The notes: generated by a model from the sequence alone, not told the origin. DNA of 64,000 nt from Albidovulum marisflavi (GCF_025751435.1 NZ_JAOWKY010000005.1:124001-188000), one strand, 5' to 3'; numbered from the stretch's first letter, positions 33,977-42,918 are shown. Made by a program: numbers and translations.

Positions 33977-35151
33977 GGTCCCGCTCCCGTCGCGGCCTCC
34001 ACCGGCCGCACATGATCACCGTCGCGGAAGAAGGCGCCGGCGCGGGCGATGACGGTTTCGCCTGGCGCAAGCCCCGTCATGATCTCTCGATAGGATCTCC
34101 AGATCAGGCCCGGAACCACTTCCCGCCGTTCCACCGTGCCGTCTCGGACCACTTGGACGTAGGGCCCCGCGTTGTCGGTCAGGACGGCCGTCACTGGCAC
34201 GGTCGTCGCTTCGTGCCGATCGGTGACGATGCTGCCGCTGGCAAATACGCCCGAGCGCAGCGCGGCATCGCCCTCCACAGTGATCCGGACTTCTCCGAGC
34301 CGCTTTACCGGGTCGACTGTCGGCGCGACGATGCGAACAAGCCCGATCAGGTCTCCGTCCGCGCCGGACACCTGCACGCTGCCACCCTGCCCAGGCTCAA
34401 GCTCGCCAAGCGAGGTCTCGATCACTTCTGCCGAGAGTTCGATCACGCCGCCGCCGATGATCGTCATGAGCGGTGCCTGCCCGACAGCTGTCAAGGCGCC
34501 GACGTCGGCATTGCGGGTCCCGATGATCCCGCCAACCGGTGCCACGATCTGCGTCCAGGATAGGTTCAGGCGCGCGATGTCGCGCTGCGAGAACGCTTGG
34601 GCACGCTGCGCCTCGGCGATAGTCAGCCCGTCCCGTGCCGAAGCGGCAGCCGCGCGCGCCGCCGCCGCTTGTGCCAAGGCGGCGTCGTAGGTCGCTTGGC
34701 TGACGTTGCCGCCCTCCATAAGCGTGACCATCCGCTCCAGTTCGGACTCCGCCTGCGTCTGGCTGGCTTCAGTCGATGTGATCTGGTTGCGCGCCTGCCG
34801 GATCGCCGACTCGGCACTGGCGACCTGTGCCTCGGCCTGCGAGAGTTGAGCTTCGAACAGGTCGCTGCGCAGGAGGACGAGAACATCACCAGCGTTAACC
34901 CAGTCGCCAACGTCCACATTGACCTTGCGGATTTGCACTCCTGTCAACTGCGGCGTGACCAGGATTTCCTCCCGTGGGACGAGAGTTCCGGTAATAGGAA
35001 CCTCCGCAATGACCTCTCGAATTTCCGTCGGCACCACGGTAACGGTGGGTGTCGCGCTATCGCCGGTGTTCTGGGCGGGCAGGGCGGATGGGGCCAACGC
35101 GGACCATCCTCCGACCACGTAAGGAAGAAGAAACCGCAGCGATCTAGCCAT
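33973..35151 (-). CDS. RND efflux periplasmic adaptor (membrane fusion protein)
   Basis: 392 aa. Signal peptide (FLLPYVVGGWSALAPSALPA), then beta-barrel and lipoyl half-motifs (PQLTGVQIRKVNVDVGDWVN near residue 67 and VAPVGGIIGTRNADVGALT near 200) flanking a long coiled-coil hairpin (residues about 95-190, rich in Ala and Gln). It bridges the inner-membrane permease to an outer-membrane channel. First gene of the minus-strand operon. No regulator is directly adjacent. Confidence 0.9.
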   Translation of the reverse strand: MARSLRFLLPYVVGGWSALAPSALPAQNTGDSATPTVTVVPTEIREVIAEVPITGTLVPREEILVTPQLTGVQIRKVNVDVGDWVNAGDVLVLLRSDLFEAQLSQAEAQVASAESAIRQARNQITSTEASQTQAESELERMVTLMEGGNVSQATYDAALAQAAAARAAAASARDGLTIAEAQRAQAFSQRDIARLNLSWTQIVAPVGGIIGTRNADVGALTAVGQAPLMTIIGGGVIELSAEVIETSLGELEPGQGGSVQVSGADGDLIGLVRIVAPTVDPVKRLGEVRITVEGDAALRSGVFASGSIVTDRHEATTVPVTAVLTDNAGPYVQVVRDGTVERREVVPGLIWRSYREIMTGLAPGETVIARAGAFFRDGDHVRPVEAATGAGP

Positions 35152-35296
35152 CGCGAATCCCTGCCCGTGAACCTATGATCTCTATAAGTCGCCGCGACTC
35201 AGGCGCGCATTGTAGCTTTTCTTCTCAGCTCGGTCGATTGGCCGCCTCGTTTGGTCCAATCAACATCAGTGCTCGCTAGTCCTATGCGCGCAGTTC

Positions 35297-35470
35297 GTGG
35301 CCTTCTTGCGGGAACGATGGTCGGCTCCCGACATCCGGGAGACCGAGTGGATGACGATCGAGAAAGCGCGCAGCGCCATCACTGAGTTGCGTGCTGACTC
35401 AGCTGTGGACCAGCGCCACGTCGACGCGATAGCCGCGTTCATAGATGAGCGCGAAAGCTGGCTGATGTGA
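35297..35470 (+). pseudogene. Probable C-terminal gene remnant
   Basis: An open frame reading FLRERWSAPDIRETEWMTIE, then RHVDAIAAFIDERESWLM before the stop. Composition is protein-like and helical but there is no proper start; the frame runs back without a ribosome-binding site. It looks like the end of a gene cut by rearrangement. Not recognised. Confidence 0.3.
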
Positions 35471-35583
35471 TCACCGTCTCGGTCAGCGGATCGAAGGTGC
35501 TGACGCATGACGGTTGGCGATCAGCGCAGAAGGCCAATATCGCGCAGAAGATAGTCCGAGAGATAACCCGCAAAGTAACGTAG
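35467..35583 (+). CDS. Possible 38-aa ORF coupled to the remnant
   Basis: GTG overlaps the stop of the preceding remnant (GTGA). Translates to SVSGSKVLTHDGWRSAQKAN and a basic tail (KIVREITRKVT). Could be a genuine small gene or also a fragment. Confidence 0.25.
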   Translation: MITVSVSGSKVLTHDGWRSAQKANIAQKIVREITRKVT

Positions 35584-36025
35584 GGCTTTGCGCTGTTTCG
35601 TTTGTCGTTTCTGGCCGCTACGGAACGGGAAGGTGATCGAGGTCATCATTGTCGTTTTCTCCTTGCGACCGATCGATTTGCTGATGTCAGCAGAACGGCC
35701 GAAAGACGGGGTGGTGGAGTTGGCTCATCGAGAGCGCGCCTTCGTGGCGACGGTCACCAACGTTGTGATAGGACCTGCCCTCGCTGGCGGCCCGTCTGCT
35801 CGTCGGTTCGCGATCAACTGATTGCGCCGGGGTGGTCCTGACAAAGCGGAACATCGTTCTTGCCTTTCATCTCGAGTTGGTTGCGTGTCTCTGTCCGTCA
35901 ATGTGACAGGGGCCTGGAACGTCCGCGTCGGAGGGAGTCCCCATTTTTCGCGCTGAAGCTCCCCATTTTTTCAGCAACGAATTGCGAAAACCGATATCGT
36001 TTCCCTAGGGAGATCGGGGTTCGTC
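35584..36025. other. Spacer upstream of the ATPase-LuxR regulator
   Basis: No convincing gene. Near the end are two direct copies of CCCCATTTTT (35939 and 35961, 22-base period), an arrangement fitting an operator or activator site for the regulator gene that follows. Confidence 0.35.
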
Positions 36026-38632
36026 ATGCAGCTTCACGAGCGTGCCGAGGCGCTAAGGTCACTCAAAGAGCGTTTCCAAGCCGCCCTTGACGGGCACGGC
36101 TCATGCATCGTTGTCCAAGGTGAGGCCGGAATTGGGAAGTCTACGTTATTGCACAGCTTTGTCGGATCCTTGCCCGAAGACGCCAGGGTGCTGCGCGGCG
36201 CTTGCGAGGATCTTTCCATCGCTGAACCACTCGGCCCTCTTTGGGACCTGGCGCGCGAGGCAGGCTGGCAGCTCAATGCAGACTTGGGCGGAACTGGCGG
36301 TAGGCTGGCGGCATTCACCGAAGCGCTGGCATCCATCTCGGCTCTGACTGTTCCGACGCTGGTTATCGTCGAGGACCTGCACTGGGCCGACATCGCCACG
36401 ATCGATTTCCTGAAATTCGTGGCGCGCCGTCTGGATGGGCGCCGCCTGATGCTCGTGGTCACCGCGCGTAGCGACGATCCGCGCGGCAGGACGAACATCA
36501 GACAGATGTTGTCCGGTGTCCGCCCGGATCGTGTGAACCGTATCGACCTGAAACCGCTGTCTAGGGATGCTGTTGCAAAGCTCGCTGAAGGCACCGGGCT
36601 GGACGCCAACGCATTGTTCAAAGTTACGAACGGAAATGCCTTCTATGTGAGTGAACTGGTTAAGAGCGGGCTGTCCCAAGTCCCGGCCAGCGTCGAGGAC
36701 GCCGTCCTAGCTAGGCTTGAGGCACTGGGCCGCGGGGCGCGCAACGTTGCGGAAGCTGCCTCGGTCTTGCCCCGGCGGGCCGAAGCGCGCTTCTTGATCT
36801 CGATTGTCGGTGCCGGGGGCGAGGACGCAATCGAGGAGTGCCTGTTGAGCGGCATCCTGGAACCCCAAGGCGACTTTCTGGCCTTTCGCCATGAAATTGC
36901 TCGTTTGGCGGTCGAGTCATCGCTTGTGCCTTCGGTGCGGCGCAAGCTGCATGAAAAATGCCTCGCACTTATGGAAGCTGAAGGTGCAGGTTTCTCAACG
37001 CGGCGTCTGCACCACGCGCGTCAGGTGGGCGACGAGAATACGCTGCGACTTCTCGCGCCCCAGGCAGCAAGAGAGGCACTGGAAATGGGTGCGGTGCGAG
37101 AAGCCTGCGCCTTTTTCGACCTGGCCCTAAAGTATCCGCAACCGATGAGCGATCCTGAACTGGCGGAGTTTCTGGAGCAGGCTGCCTGGGCAAACTACCT
37201 GGTCGGGACGAACAACCGCTCGATATCTCTTCAGTCTTCCGCGCTCGAAATCTATCGGAAGACAGGCGACGCCCTCAAGGAAGGCGACAGTTACCGCAAG
37301 CTGTCGCGCTATCACTGGCTGTCGACCAAGATTCCACAATCAAGAGAATTCGCGGACAGGGCGGTTCGCGCACTGGCCAATCACCGCGGTCCGGAACTGG
37401 CGATGGCCCTGTCGACGCAGTCGCAGCTCTTCATGTTGGACAAGGTCTTTTCTCGGGTCGGTGAGCCTGCCCGAGAGGCGATAGCCCTGGCCCGCGAATT
37501 TGAACGCCCTGATATAGAATCTCACGCCCTGAACAATCTGGGGCAGTCGCTTGCCCTGGCTGACCCTGAAGCCGGTCGGCAGATGCTGCGCGAAAGCATC
37601 GCGATCGCCATGCGCCTGAACGACACTGACAACGTCGCGCGCGGCTATACAAATGCTGCATTCTATGAAATCGACCTTCTGAACTTTCCCGACGCAGAAG
37701 CGTTGGCGCAAAAGGGCATAGACTACAGCAACAACCACGAACTCGACGGCTACAAGCTTTACCTTTCGGGTGCGTTAGCGTGGATCCTGTTGCGACAGGG
37801 CCGCTGGAGCGAGGCAGAGAGCCTTGAGGAAGCAGGTTTCGCAAGCGATGCTCCGCTCGATGAGGAAATCCAGTTCTTCACGTCAGGTCGGAGCTTTACA
37901 GGAGCATGCGCGATCGCTTGGCTCGCGACCCGTAGAGGCAATCCGATACCGGAAGCAGTGACACGCTTCCTTTCTGCATTCATGGTCGGTGCCGATGAAA
38001 TGCAGCGGCTCAACGTGCATGCCTCCATATTGGGTGAACTTGCCTGGCATGAACGCGCTGACCGCGACGACGCGGTCGATGCGCTACGCCGGGTCGTTCA
38101 ACGCGCGGAAAATGTGGCGCTGGCCCCGGAATCCGCAATTTGGCTCAAGCGTCTGGATCCGGGAGCGAAGATAGTATTAACGCCGGAGCTTGGGCTGCCC
38201 TACAAGCGCGAGCTTGAGGGGGACTGGGCCGGCGCTGCGGAAGCCTGGTCGGCGCTCGGCGCTCCATTCGACGAAGCCATGGTTCTAGCTCAGGGGGATG
38301 AAGCCGCCCGGCGAAAGGCGATCGCCATACTGACGCGGCTTGGAGCAACGGCCACTGCGGACCGCGTTCGTGCGGCGATGCGCAGCGAAGGGATGGCGGA
38401 CGTTCCGGCGATGCCGCGATCCTCGACCCGAGAGAACCCCCTTGGGCTTACGAACCGCCAGCTGGACGTTCTGCGCGCCCTGAATGAGGGTTTGTCGAAC
38501 GCCGAAATCGGCATTCGCCTGTTCGTGTCACCAAAGACGGTGGATCACCATGTCTCGGCGATCCTGGCAAAGCTCGATGTATCTACACGTGGGGAAGCGG
38601 CCGCGAAGGCACGCAAGATGGACATCCTGTGA
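36026..38632 (+). CDS. Large ATPase (AAA16-type) LuxR-family regulator
   Basis: 868 aa. N-terminal ATPase with Walker A VVQGEAGIGKSTLLH near residue 29 and Walker B LVIVEDLHWADIA near 113; a long helical TPR-like middle (residues about 330-750, with repeated ESHALNNLGQSLALAD-type helices); and a C-terminal LuxR HTH (LTNRQLDVLRALNEGLSNAE to TVDHHVSAILAKL) at about residues 805-855. These resemble MalT/LAL signal-transduction ATPases that activate transcription upon ligand binding. Ligand and target genes are unknown. It is a single gene in the rearranged region. Confidence 0.9.
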   Translation: MQLHERAEALRSLKERFQAALDGHGSCIVVQGEAGIGKSTLLHSFVGSLPEDARVLRGACEDLSIAEPLGPLWDLAREAGWQLNADLGGTGGRLAAFTEALASISALTVPTLVIVEDLHWADIATIDFLKFVARRLDGRRLMLVVTARSDDPRGRTNIRQMLSGVRPDRVNRIDLKPLSRDAVAKLAEGTGLDANALFKVTNGNAFYVSELVKSGLSQVPASVEDAVLARLEALGRGARNVAEAASVLPRRAEARFLISIVGAGGEDAIEECLLSGILEPQGDFLAFRHEIARLAVESSLVPSVRRKLHEKCLALMEAEGAGFSTRRLHHARQVGDENTLRLLAPQAAREALEMGAVREACAFFDLALKYPQPMSDPELAEFLEQAAWANYLVGTNNRSISLQSSALEIYRKTGDALKEGDSYRKLSRYHWLSTKIPQSREFADRAVRALANHRGPELAMALSTQSQLFMLDKVFSRVGEPAREAIALAREFERPDIESHALNNLGQSLALADPEAGRQMLRESIAIAMRLNDTDNVARGYTNAAFYEIDLLNFPDAEALAQKGIDYSNNHELDGYKLYLSGALAWILLRQGRWSEAESLEEAGFASDAPLDEEIQFFTSGRSFTGACAIAWLATRRGNPIPEAVTRFLSAFMVGADEMQRLNVHASILGELAWHERADRDDAVDALRRVVQRAENVALAPESAIWLKRLDPGAKIVLTPELGLPYKRELEGDWAGAAEAWSALGAPFDEAMVLAQGDEAARRKAIAILTRLGATATADRVRAAMRSEGMADVPAMPRSSTRENPLGLTNRQLDVLRALNEGLSNAEIGIRLFVSPKTVDHHVSAILAKLDVSTRGEAAAKARKMDIL

Positions 38633-39098
38633 TCAGGCGGGAGCTTGTTCGAAAGCGATGAATATGGTCCGGTGGACAGTGCGCAATCGCTCAGAAGGCG
38701 AACTACAGATCGCTGGATAGCGAGCCGTAAGCCGCCGCGCTGAGGAATGGCTCGACGTCTGCATACAAACCGACAAAGCGTCCCATGGTCGAGAAGCCAG
38801 ACTTAAGATGCTCAGTAGTCCGAGACGGACAGATCCCGCTTGAAGTCGAAGTCCTAGATGATCCGAACATCCATGATGGGGATGCGCTCTGGCGCCGCCG
38901 ACATCCTGGCGTTTTGACTTCCCACCCAACTTCCACGGCGGAGCTGTCGAAAGTAGGTAGTTTGTATATAACTGTCGCTTTTTGAGCGACATACAGAGAC
39001 TTCAGATCCTCTCCCTTATTGTGAGGATTGCCGTATCCTTCCGATGACAACGACCAGCACCGAGAGTGCGCAAACCGGGAAAACAGCGGGGAGAGAAA
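38633..39098. other. Intergenic debris with a perfect hairpin
   Basis: Open frames on both strands are not convincing. A seven-base perfect stem with five-base loop at 38973-38991 (TGTCGCT...AGCGACA) lies about 108 bases upstream of a signal-peptide fragment; it could be an operator or weak terminator. Confidence 0.35.
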
Positions 39099-39239
39099 AT
39101 GCAGACGTTGCGCCATAGAAAGAACGTCAAGATATTCCTGGCCGCCGCTATGGCGGTTGCGCCCAGCCTTGGCTTTGCGGCCGGAGCAGAAGCCCGCTGC
39201 CGGGCCGTGAGATCGCGGCAGGGCGACAGCGCCGCGTGA
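39099..39239 (+). pseudogene. Signal-peptide fragment fused out of frame to a dehydrogenase remnant
   Basis: 46 aa. The first 32 residues are a good Sec signal peptide (IFLAAAMAVAPSLGFAAGAE), with GGGGAG before the ATG. The following residues are the next gene's DNA read in the wrong frame, ending at a TGA that overlaps its GTG. The original exported protein has been lost from about 39195 on. Confidence 0.6.
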
Positions 39240-40378
39240 CGCCGCTCTACCACGGGCTCAAGGAAAAAGGCGCGGTCTACACCGAGGTTCATGGGTGGGA
39301 ACGGCCCAAGTACTTTGCCCCCAAGGGCTTTGTGGAAAAACTGCAATACCGCCGCAACAACACCTTCGATCTGGTCGCTGCCGAATGCCGCGCGGTGCGC
39401 GAACGGGGCGGCATCATGGACCTGTCGAGCTTCGCCAAGTTCGATGTTCTTGGCCCGGGCGCACCAGCCCTGCTTGACCGGCTGACCGCCAACAGGCTGC
39501 CGCAGAAGCCGGGCGGCATCTGCCTGACGCATGTCTTGTCCGAAGGGGGGCGGATCGAGGGCGAATGGACCATCACTAGGCTGGCCGACGATCATTTCTA
39601 TCTTCTGTCGGGCGCCGGATCAGAGCGTCAGGCGTTGGATCATCTGCAGTTTGCAGCCGGCGATGATGTAACCATCGTGAACCAGACGGATGAGCTTGGA
39701 ATGATCCTCCTGGCCGGTCCGAGGGCACGCGAGGTTCTCGCGCCGCTGACCGACGCTGATTTGTCGAATGCGGCCTTCCGCTGGCTCTCGGGGCAGGAGA
39801 TTTCCATCGCGGGCGTTTCGGTCCGCGCCCTGCGCGTGAACTACGTGGGCGAACTGGGCTGGGAACTGCACGCGCCGATGGCTGAACTTGCGCGGCTTTA
39901 CGATGCGATCTGGTCCTCGGGCGCGGCGCATGGCATTGCCGATTTCGGCGTCCACGCCGTGAACAGCCTGCGGATGGAGAAGGGCTATCGCGGCTTCGGT
40001 TCGGAACTTACCAACGAGATCACGCTTATCGAGGCCGACTGCGAGCGCTTCTACGCACCCGGCAAGGGCGAATTCCGCGGCCGGGAGGCGACCGAGGCCG
40101 TGCGTCGCAAGGGGATTGCTACCAGGCTTGTCTACGGCGAGGTCGCCGCAACCGACTGCGACATCCACGGCGGAGAGCCCGTGATGCAGGGCGATGCCGT
40201 TGTCGGCGTCTGCACCTCGGGCGCGTATGGCCACGTGACCGGCAAGAGCCTTGCGTTCGCCTACGTCGAACCCGGAAAGGCCCAGGAGCTTGAAATCGTC
40301 GTCCTGGGGGAACGCCGGGCGCTGACGCTGTGCGCCGAACCGGTCTGGGACGCCACGAACGCGAGGCAAAAGGCGTAA
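39236..40378 (+). CDS. 5'-truncated dimethylglycine/sarcosine dehydrogenase (aminomethyltransferase half)
   Basis: 380 aa from a GTG. It matches only the C-terminal half of the roughly 800-aa enzymes: the FAO_M-like segment (AVYTEVHGWERPKYFAP, then GIMDLSSFAKFDVLGPGA), the GCV_T folate-binding fold (LRVNYVGELGWELHAPM, SLRMEKGYRGFGSELTNE) and the C-terminal barrel (GAYGHVTGKSLAFAYV). The FAD domain is missing. Same-frame similarity continues upstream of the GTG to about 39196 (LPGREIAAGQRRV), showing the gene was cut, not short by design. If translated, it might bind tetrahydrofolate but cannot oxidise the substrate. Confidence 0.75.
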   Translation: MTPLYHGLKEKGAVYTEVHGWERPKYFAPKGFVEKLQYRRNNTFDLVAAECRAVRERGGIMDLSSFAKFDVLGPGAPALLDRLTANRLPQKPGGICLTHVLSEGGRIEGEWTITRLADDHFYLLSGAGSERQALDHLQFAAGDDVTIVNQTDELGMILLAGPRAREVLAPLTDADLSNAAFRWLSGQEISIAGVSVRALRVNYVGELGWELHAPMAELARLYDAIWSSGAAHGIADFGVHAVNSLRMEKGYRGFGSELTNEITLIEADCERFYAPGKGEFRGREATEAVRRKGIATRLVYGEVAATDCDIHGGEPVMQGDAVVGVCTSGAYGHVTGKSLAFAYVEPGKAQELEIVVLGERRALTLCAEPVWDATNARQKA

Positions 40379-40516
40379 GCGTGGCGGGACTTTTCCAGCC
40401 CAGAGCCGAAAGCCGGAAATCAAGCCGGGCCTGAGCTTGACCGTCGGGTCAGCCGGCGGGCGAAGAAGCCGAGCCTGCCATGCGGCCAAGGCATTGCCGT
40501 AAACCGCTGGTCGCAG

Positions 40517-40542
40517 GGAACAAGGGGCCAGCCCGATGCGTT
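40517..40542 (+). promoter_or_regulatory. EcfG-type (general stress) promoter of the entericidin gene
   Basis: GGAAC at 40517, 17-base spacer, CGTT at 40539: an exact match to the alphaproteobacterial EcfG consensus GGAAC-N16/17-CGTT, 32 bases before the start codon. Confidence 0.6.
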
Positions 40543-40574
40543 GTCCCTCGTTCTGGATATCAGATGGAGGCAGC

Positions 40575-40715
40575 ATGACCCGCAACGCATTCGTAGTCCT
40601 GGGGACGCTCGGTTTCCTGTTCCTGTCCGCCTGCGAAACCATAGAGGGCGCGGGGCGCGACATCCAGACGGCGGGTGAGGCCGTCACGGATTCCGCGCAG
40701 GACGCGCATTACTGA
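40575..40715 (+). CDS. Entericidin-type small lipoprotein
   Basis: 46 aa. Signal peptide with lipobox (VVLGTLGFLFLSACET; Cys near residue 19), then TIEGAGRDIQTAGEAVTDSA, the short Ala/Gly amphipathic repeat of the EcnA/EcnB family. Entericidins are stress-induced cell-envelope lipoproteins. ATG after GGAGG. The EcfG-like promoter upstream fits stress induction. Just upstream of the flavodoxin-fold gene and probably co-transcribed. Confidence 0.8.
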   Translation: MTRNAFVVLGTLGFLFLSACETIEGAGRDIQTAGEAVTDSAQDAHY

Positions 40716-40734
40716 ACCACGCAGAACTCGGGGA

Positions 40735-41502
40735 ATGAGCCATGCAATCGCGACAGGATACCGATATCAGCCCTCGGGTCAACCGTCGGAGTTCGACGGG
40801 ATCAGGGCGGTCTTCGTGAACACATCCCTCAAGAAAAACGCCAAGGAAAGCCATACCCAACTGTTGTTGGATGTCTCCGCACGGATGATGAGGCGTAACG
40901 GCATCACGGTCGATATGATGCACCTGCTTGATCACCATGTTCCGCCCGGCATCTATCCGGACATGACCCAGCACGGATGGGACCGGGACGACTGGCCCGG
41001 ACTTTGGCGGAAGATCCTTGCCGCGGACATCCTGGTCATCGGCACCCCGATCTGGCTTGGCGAGGAAAGCAGCGTGTGCCGCATCCTGATCGAACGGCTG
41101 TACGCTATGTCCGGCAAGCTCAACGACAAGGGGCAATCCATCTTCTACGGCAAGGTGGGCGGTTGCGTGGTCACGGGAAACGAGGACGGCATCAAGCATG
41201 TCGCCATGACCGTGCTCTACGCGTTCAGTCACCTCGGCATCACGATCCCGCCCCAGGCGGATTGCGGCTGGATCGGCGAGGCTGGCCCCGGTCCGTCCTA
41301 TGGGGATGAAGGGGATGACGGTAGCGGCGTGGGCTTTGACAATGAGTTCACGCAACGCAACACGACGATCATGACCTGGAACCTGATGCATCTGGCAAGG
41401 TTGCTTCGCGCCAACGGCGGGTATTCCAATCGCGGAAACGACCGCAATGCCTGGAGCGAGGGTCATCGCTTCGGCCACGAAAACCCCGAGCGGGTCAGGT
41501 GA
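40735..41502 (+). CDS. Flavodoxin-fold NAD(P)H-dependent FMN reductase family protein
   Basis: 255 aa. IRAVFVNTSLKKNAKESHTQ near residue 25 is the phosphate-binding loop of the NADPH-dependent FMN reductase/flavodoxin fold, and DILVIGTPIWLGEESSVC near 100 and GCVVTGNEDGIKHV near 140 are the other two flavin loops. It would reduce a quinone, azo compound or metal with a flavin. ATG with CGGGGA. 20 bases after the entericidin gene, so likely under the same stress promoter. Confidence 0.82.
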   Translation: MSHAIATGYRYQPSGQPSEFDGIRAVFVNTSLKKNAKESHTQLLLDVSARMMRRNGITVDMMHLLDHHVPPGIYPDMTQHGWDRDDWPGLWRKILAADILVIGTPIWLGEESSVCRILIERLYAMSGKLNDKGQSIFYGKVGGCVVTGNEDGIKHVAMTVLYAFSHLGITIPPQADCGWIGEAGPGPSYGDEGDDGSGVGFDNEFTQRNTTIMTWNLMHLARLLRANGGYSNRGNDRNAWSEGHRFGHENPERVR

Positions 41503-41568
41503 AAGGCCGCCGCGATCGGCATCGCCTTGGCGTCGCCACGCGGTAAAGCCGAAGTTTTTCGTGACGGT

Positions 41569-41593
41569 GAAACGTTTTCGTGCCGCGGACGTT
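41569..41593 (+). promoter_or_regulatory. EcfG-like promoter of the epimerase-like gene
   Basis: GAAAC at 41569, 16-base spacer, CGTT at 41590; one mismatch from the EcfG -35 consensus. It lies about 50 bases before the start codon. Confidence 0.4.
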
Positions 41594-41641
41594 GAGGTTG
41601 AAAGCCGGTGGTCGACCGGATTTGCCCGAAGGAGCAGCGCC

Positions 41642-42592
41642 ATGCCGCAAGACGGTCTTGTCACGGTGTTCGGCGGTACCGGATTTCTGGGCCGCAGGGT
41701 GGTCCGGCATTTGCTTGATGCCGGCCATCGCGTTCGCATCGCGGCCCGCCACCCCAGGCGCCGGAAGGATCTGCTTGCGAACCCGCAAGCCGAAGCCGCC
41801 ACCGCGGACCTGTTCGAGCCCGAAACACTGCGGGTGGCGCTTGAGGGGGCGACAGGAGCCGTGAATGCCACCAGCCTCTACGTCGAGCAGGGCGACATGA
41901 CTTTCGAGGCCGTGCATATCGACGCCGCGGGCCGGCTTGCAAGGCTTGCAGGCGAGGCAGGCGCGCGCCACTTCGTCCAGATGTCCGGAATAGGGGTCGA
42001 TCCAGATGCGGACGATCGCTACATCCGCGCCCGCGCCCATGGCGAAAGTGCGGTCTGCGCCGCCTTTTCCGACGCCACGCTGATCCGGCCTTCGGCGATG
42101 TTCGGTTCCGGCGATGCATTGATTTCCGCCATCCTTCGAACGGCGCGGCACTTTCCCGTCTTTCCGCTGTTCGGGCGCGGCCAGACCCGGATCCAGCCGG
42201 TCCATGTCGAGGATGTGGCCCTTGGCATCGCGACCTTGCTGGACAGCCAGTCCCCCGGGGGCGTCCCCGGCGGCGTCCCCAGGGACGTCCCCGGGGGCGT
42301 CTACGAATTCGCAGGCCCCCGCGTCCTGACTTACCGGCAACTCGTGTCCGAAGTCTTGCAGGCCGCCGAACGTTCGCGCCCGCTGCTTCCGGTCCCGTTT
42401 CCGGTCTGGCAGGCCATCGCGGCCGTGGCCGAATATCTGCCGGGGGCGCCGCTGACCCGCAGCCAGATCGCGCTGGTCAAAACCGACAATGTCGCCCAGG
42501 GAAGCTGTGCCGGTCTGGGCGATCTGGACATAACCCCGACCGACATCACCGAGTTCGTCCGCCGTGAATGCCGCGGCGAAAGCGCGATCTGA
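41642..42592 (+). CDS. NAD(P)-binding NDUFA9/epimerase-like protein
   Basis: 316 aa. TVFGGTGFLGRRVVRHLLDAG is the Rossmann dinucleotide loop of extended SDR/NmrA-like proteins, and the rest matches complex-I NDUFA9-like proteins of Proteobacteria (FVQMSGIGVD, RIQPVHVEDVALGI). The Tyr-Lys catalytic pair is not obvious, so it may bind NADPH without catalysis. ATG after AAGGAG. It contains a 12-base tandem repeat (42253-42300) that encodes PGGV repeats in a surface loop. Confidence 0.8.
   Translation: MPQDGLVTVFGGTGFLGRRVVRHLLDAGHRVRIAARHPRRRKDLLANPQAEAATADLFEPETLRVALEGATGAVNATSLYVEQGDMTFEAVHIDAAGRLARLAGEAGARHFVQMSGIGVDPDADDRYIRARAHGESAVCAAFSDATLIRPSAMFGSGDALISAILRTARHFPVFPLFGRGQTRIQPVHVEDVALGIATLLDSQSPGGVPGGVPRDVPGGVYEFAGPRVLTYRQLVSEVLQAAERSRPLLPVPFPVWQAIAAVAEYLPGAPLTRSQIALVKTDNVAQGSCAGLGDLDITPTDITEFVRRECRGESAI
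42253..42300. repeat. Four 12-bp tandem repeats inside the NDUFA9-like gene
   Basis: Unit CCCCGGGGGCGT repeated four times (two exact, one and two-mismatch copies) in frame, adding Pro-Gly-Gly-Val units. A multiple of three, so copy-number change keeps the frame. Confidence 0.75.
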
Positions 42593-42698
42593 GCGCCGGC
42601 GGCAGGGCTTGGCTCAGGTCGGCGGGGCAGGCGAAAGCCCCAACGCCGCGGCGAACAACATCAGGGCTTGGGTGCCCGAGACAGGAAAGGAACATGCC

Positions 42699-42899
42699 AT
42701 GATCACCAATCATTCAGCCACGGCCGCCATGGTCAGCATGGTCGATGTGCCGCCAAGCGACAGGCCGCCGCAGGAGGCGCCGCCGCCGTACCCGCCCGAG
42801 GAGATCCCGCCGGAGAACGAGCCATCGGAACCGCTTCCGCCCGATGAAACGCCAGAGGACCTGCCGCCGGAAAGCCCGCCCCCGCAGGATCCGGCCTGA
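42699..42899 (+). CDS. Small proline/glutamate-rich protein
   Basis: 66 aa; ATG with GGAAAGGAAC upstream. After a short start (MITNHSATAAMVSMVDVPPS) the rest is Pro, Glu and Asp (EAPPPYPPEEIPPENEPSEP), acidic and probably disordered or extended. No family recognised. It could be a periplasmic spacer or a stress-induced small protein; the surrounding genes have stress-type promoters. Confidence 0.55.
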   Translation: MITNHSATAAMVSMVDVPPSDRPPQEAPPPYPPEEIPPENEPSEPLPPDETPEDLPPESPPPQDPA

Positions 42900-42918
42900 C
42901 GTCGAGGGAGTGCGAAAC

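Noticed and set aside
35588-35841. Two overlapping plus-strand frames of 77-79 codons
   Set aside because: No domain, odd composition and no ribosome-binding site; read as debris.
38703-39116. Minus-strand 137-codon frame before the dehydrogenase remnant
   Set aside because: Serine/arginine-rich, without homology I recognise, and it spans a hairpin and a plus-strand signal peptide start.
28134-39235. A single complete integrative element between tRNA-Phe and the dehydrogenase remnant
   Set aside because: No second copy of the tRNA-Phe 3' end was seen, the integrase is cut, and the fragments come from several unrelated genes.
42745-42918. Upstream arginine-rich extension of the DmdA-like protein
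   Set aside because: It is the wrong-frame reading of the proline-rich gene (poly-Pro codons read as Arg).
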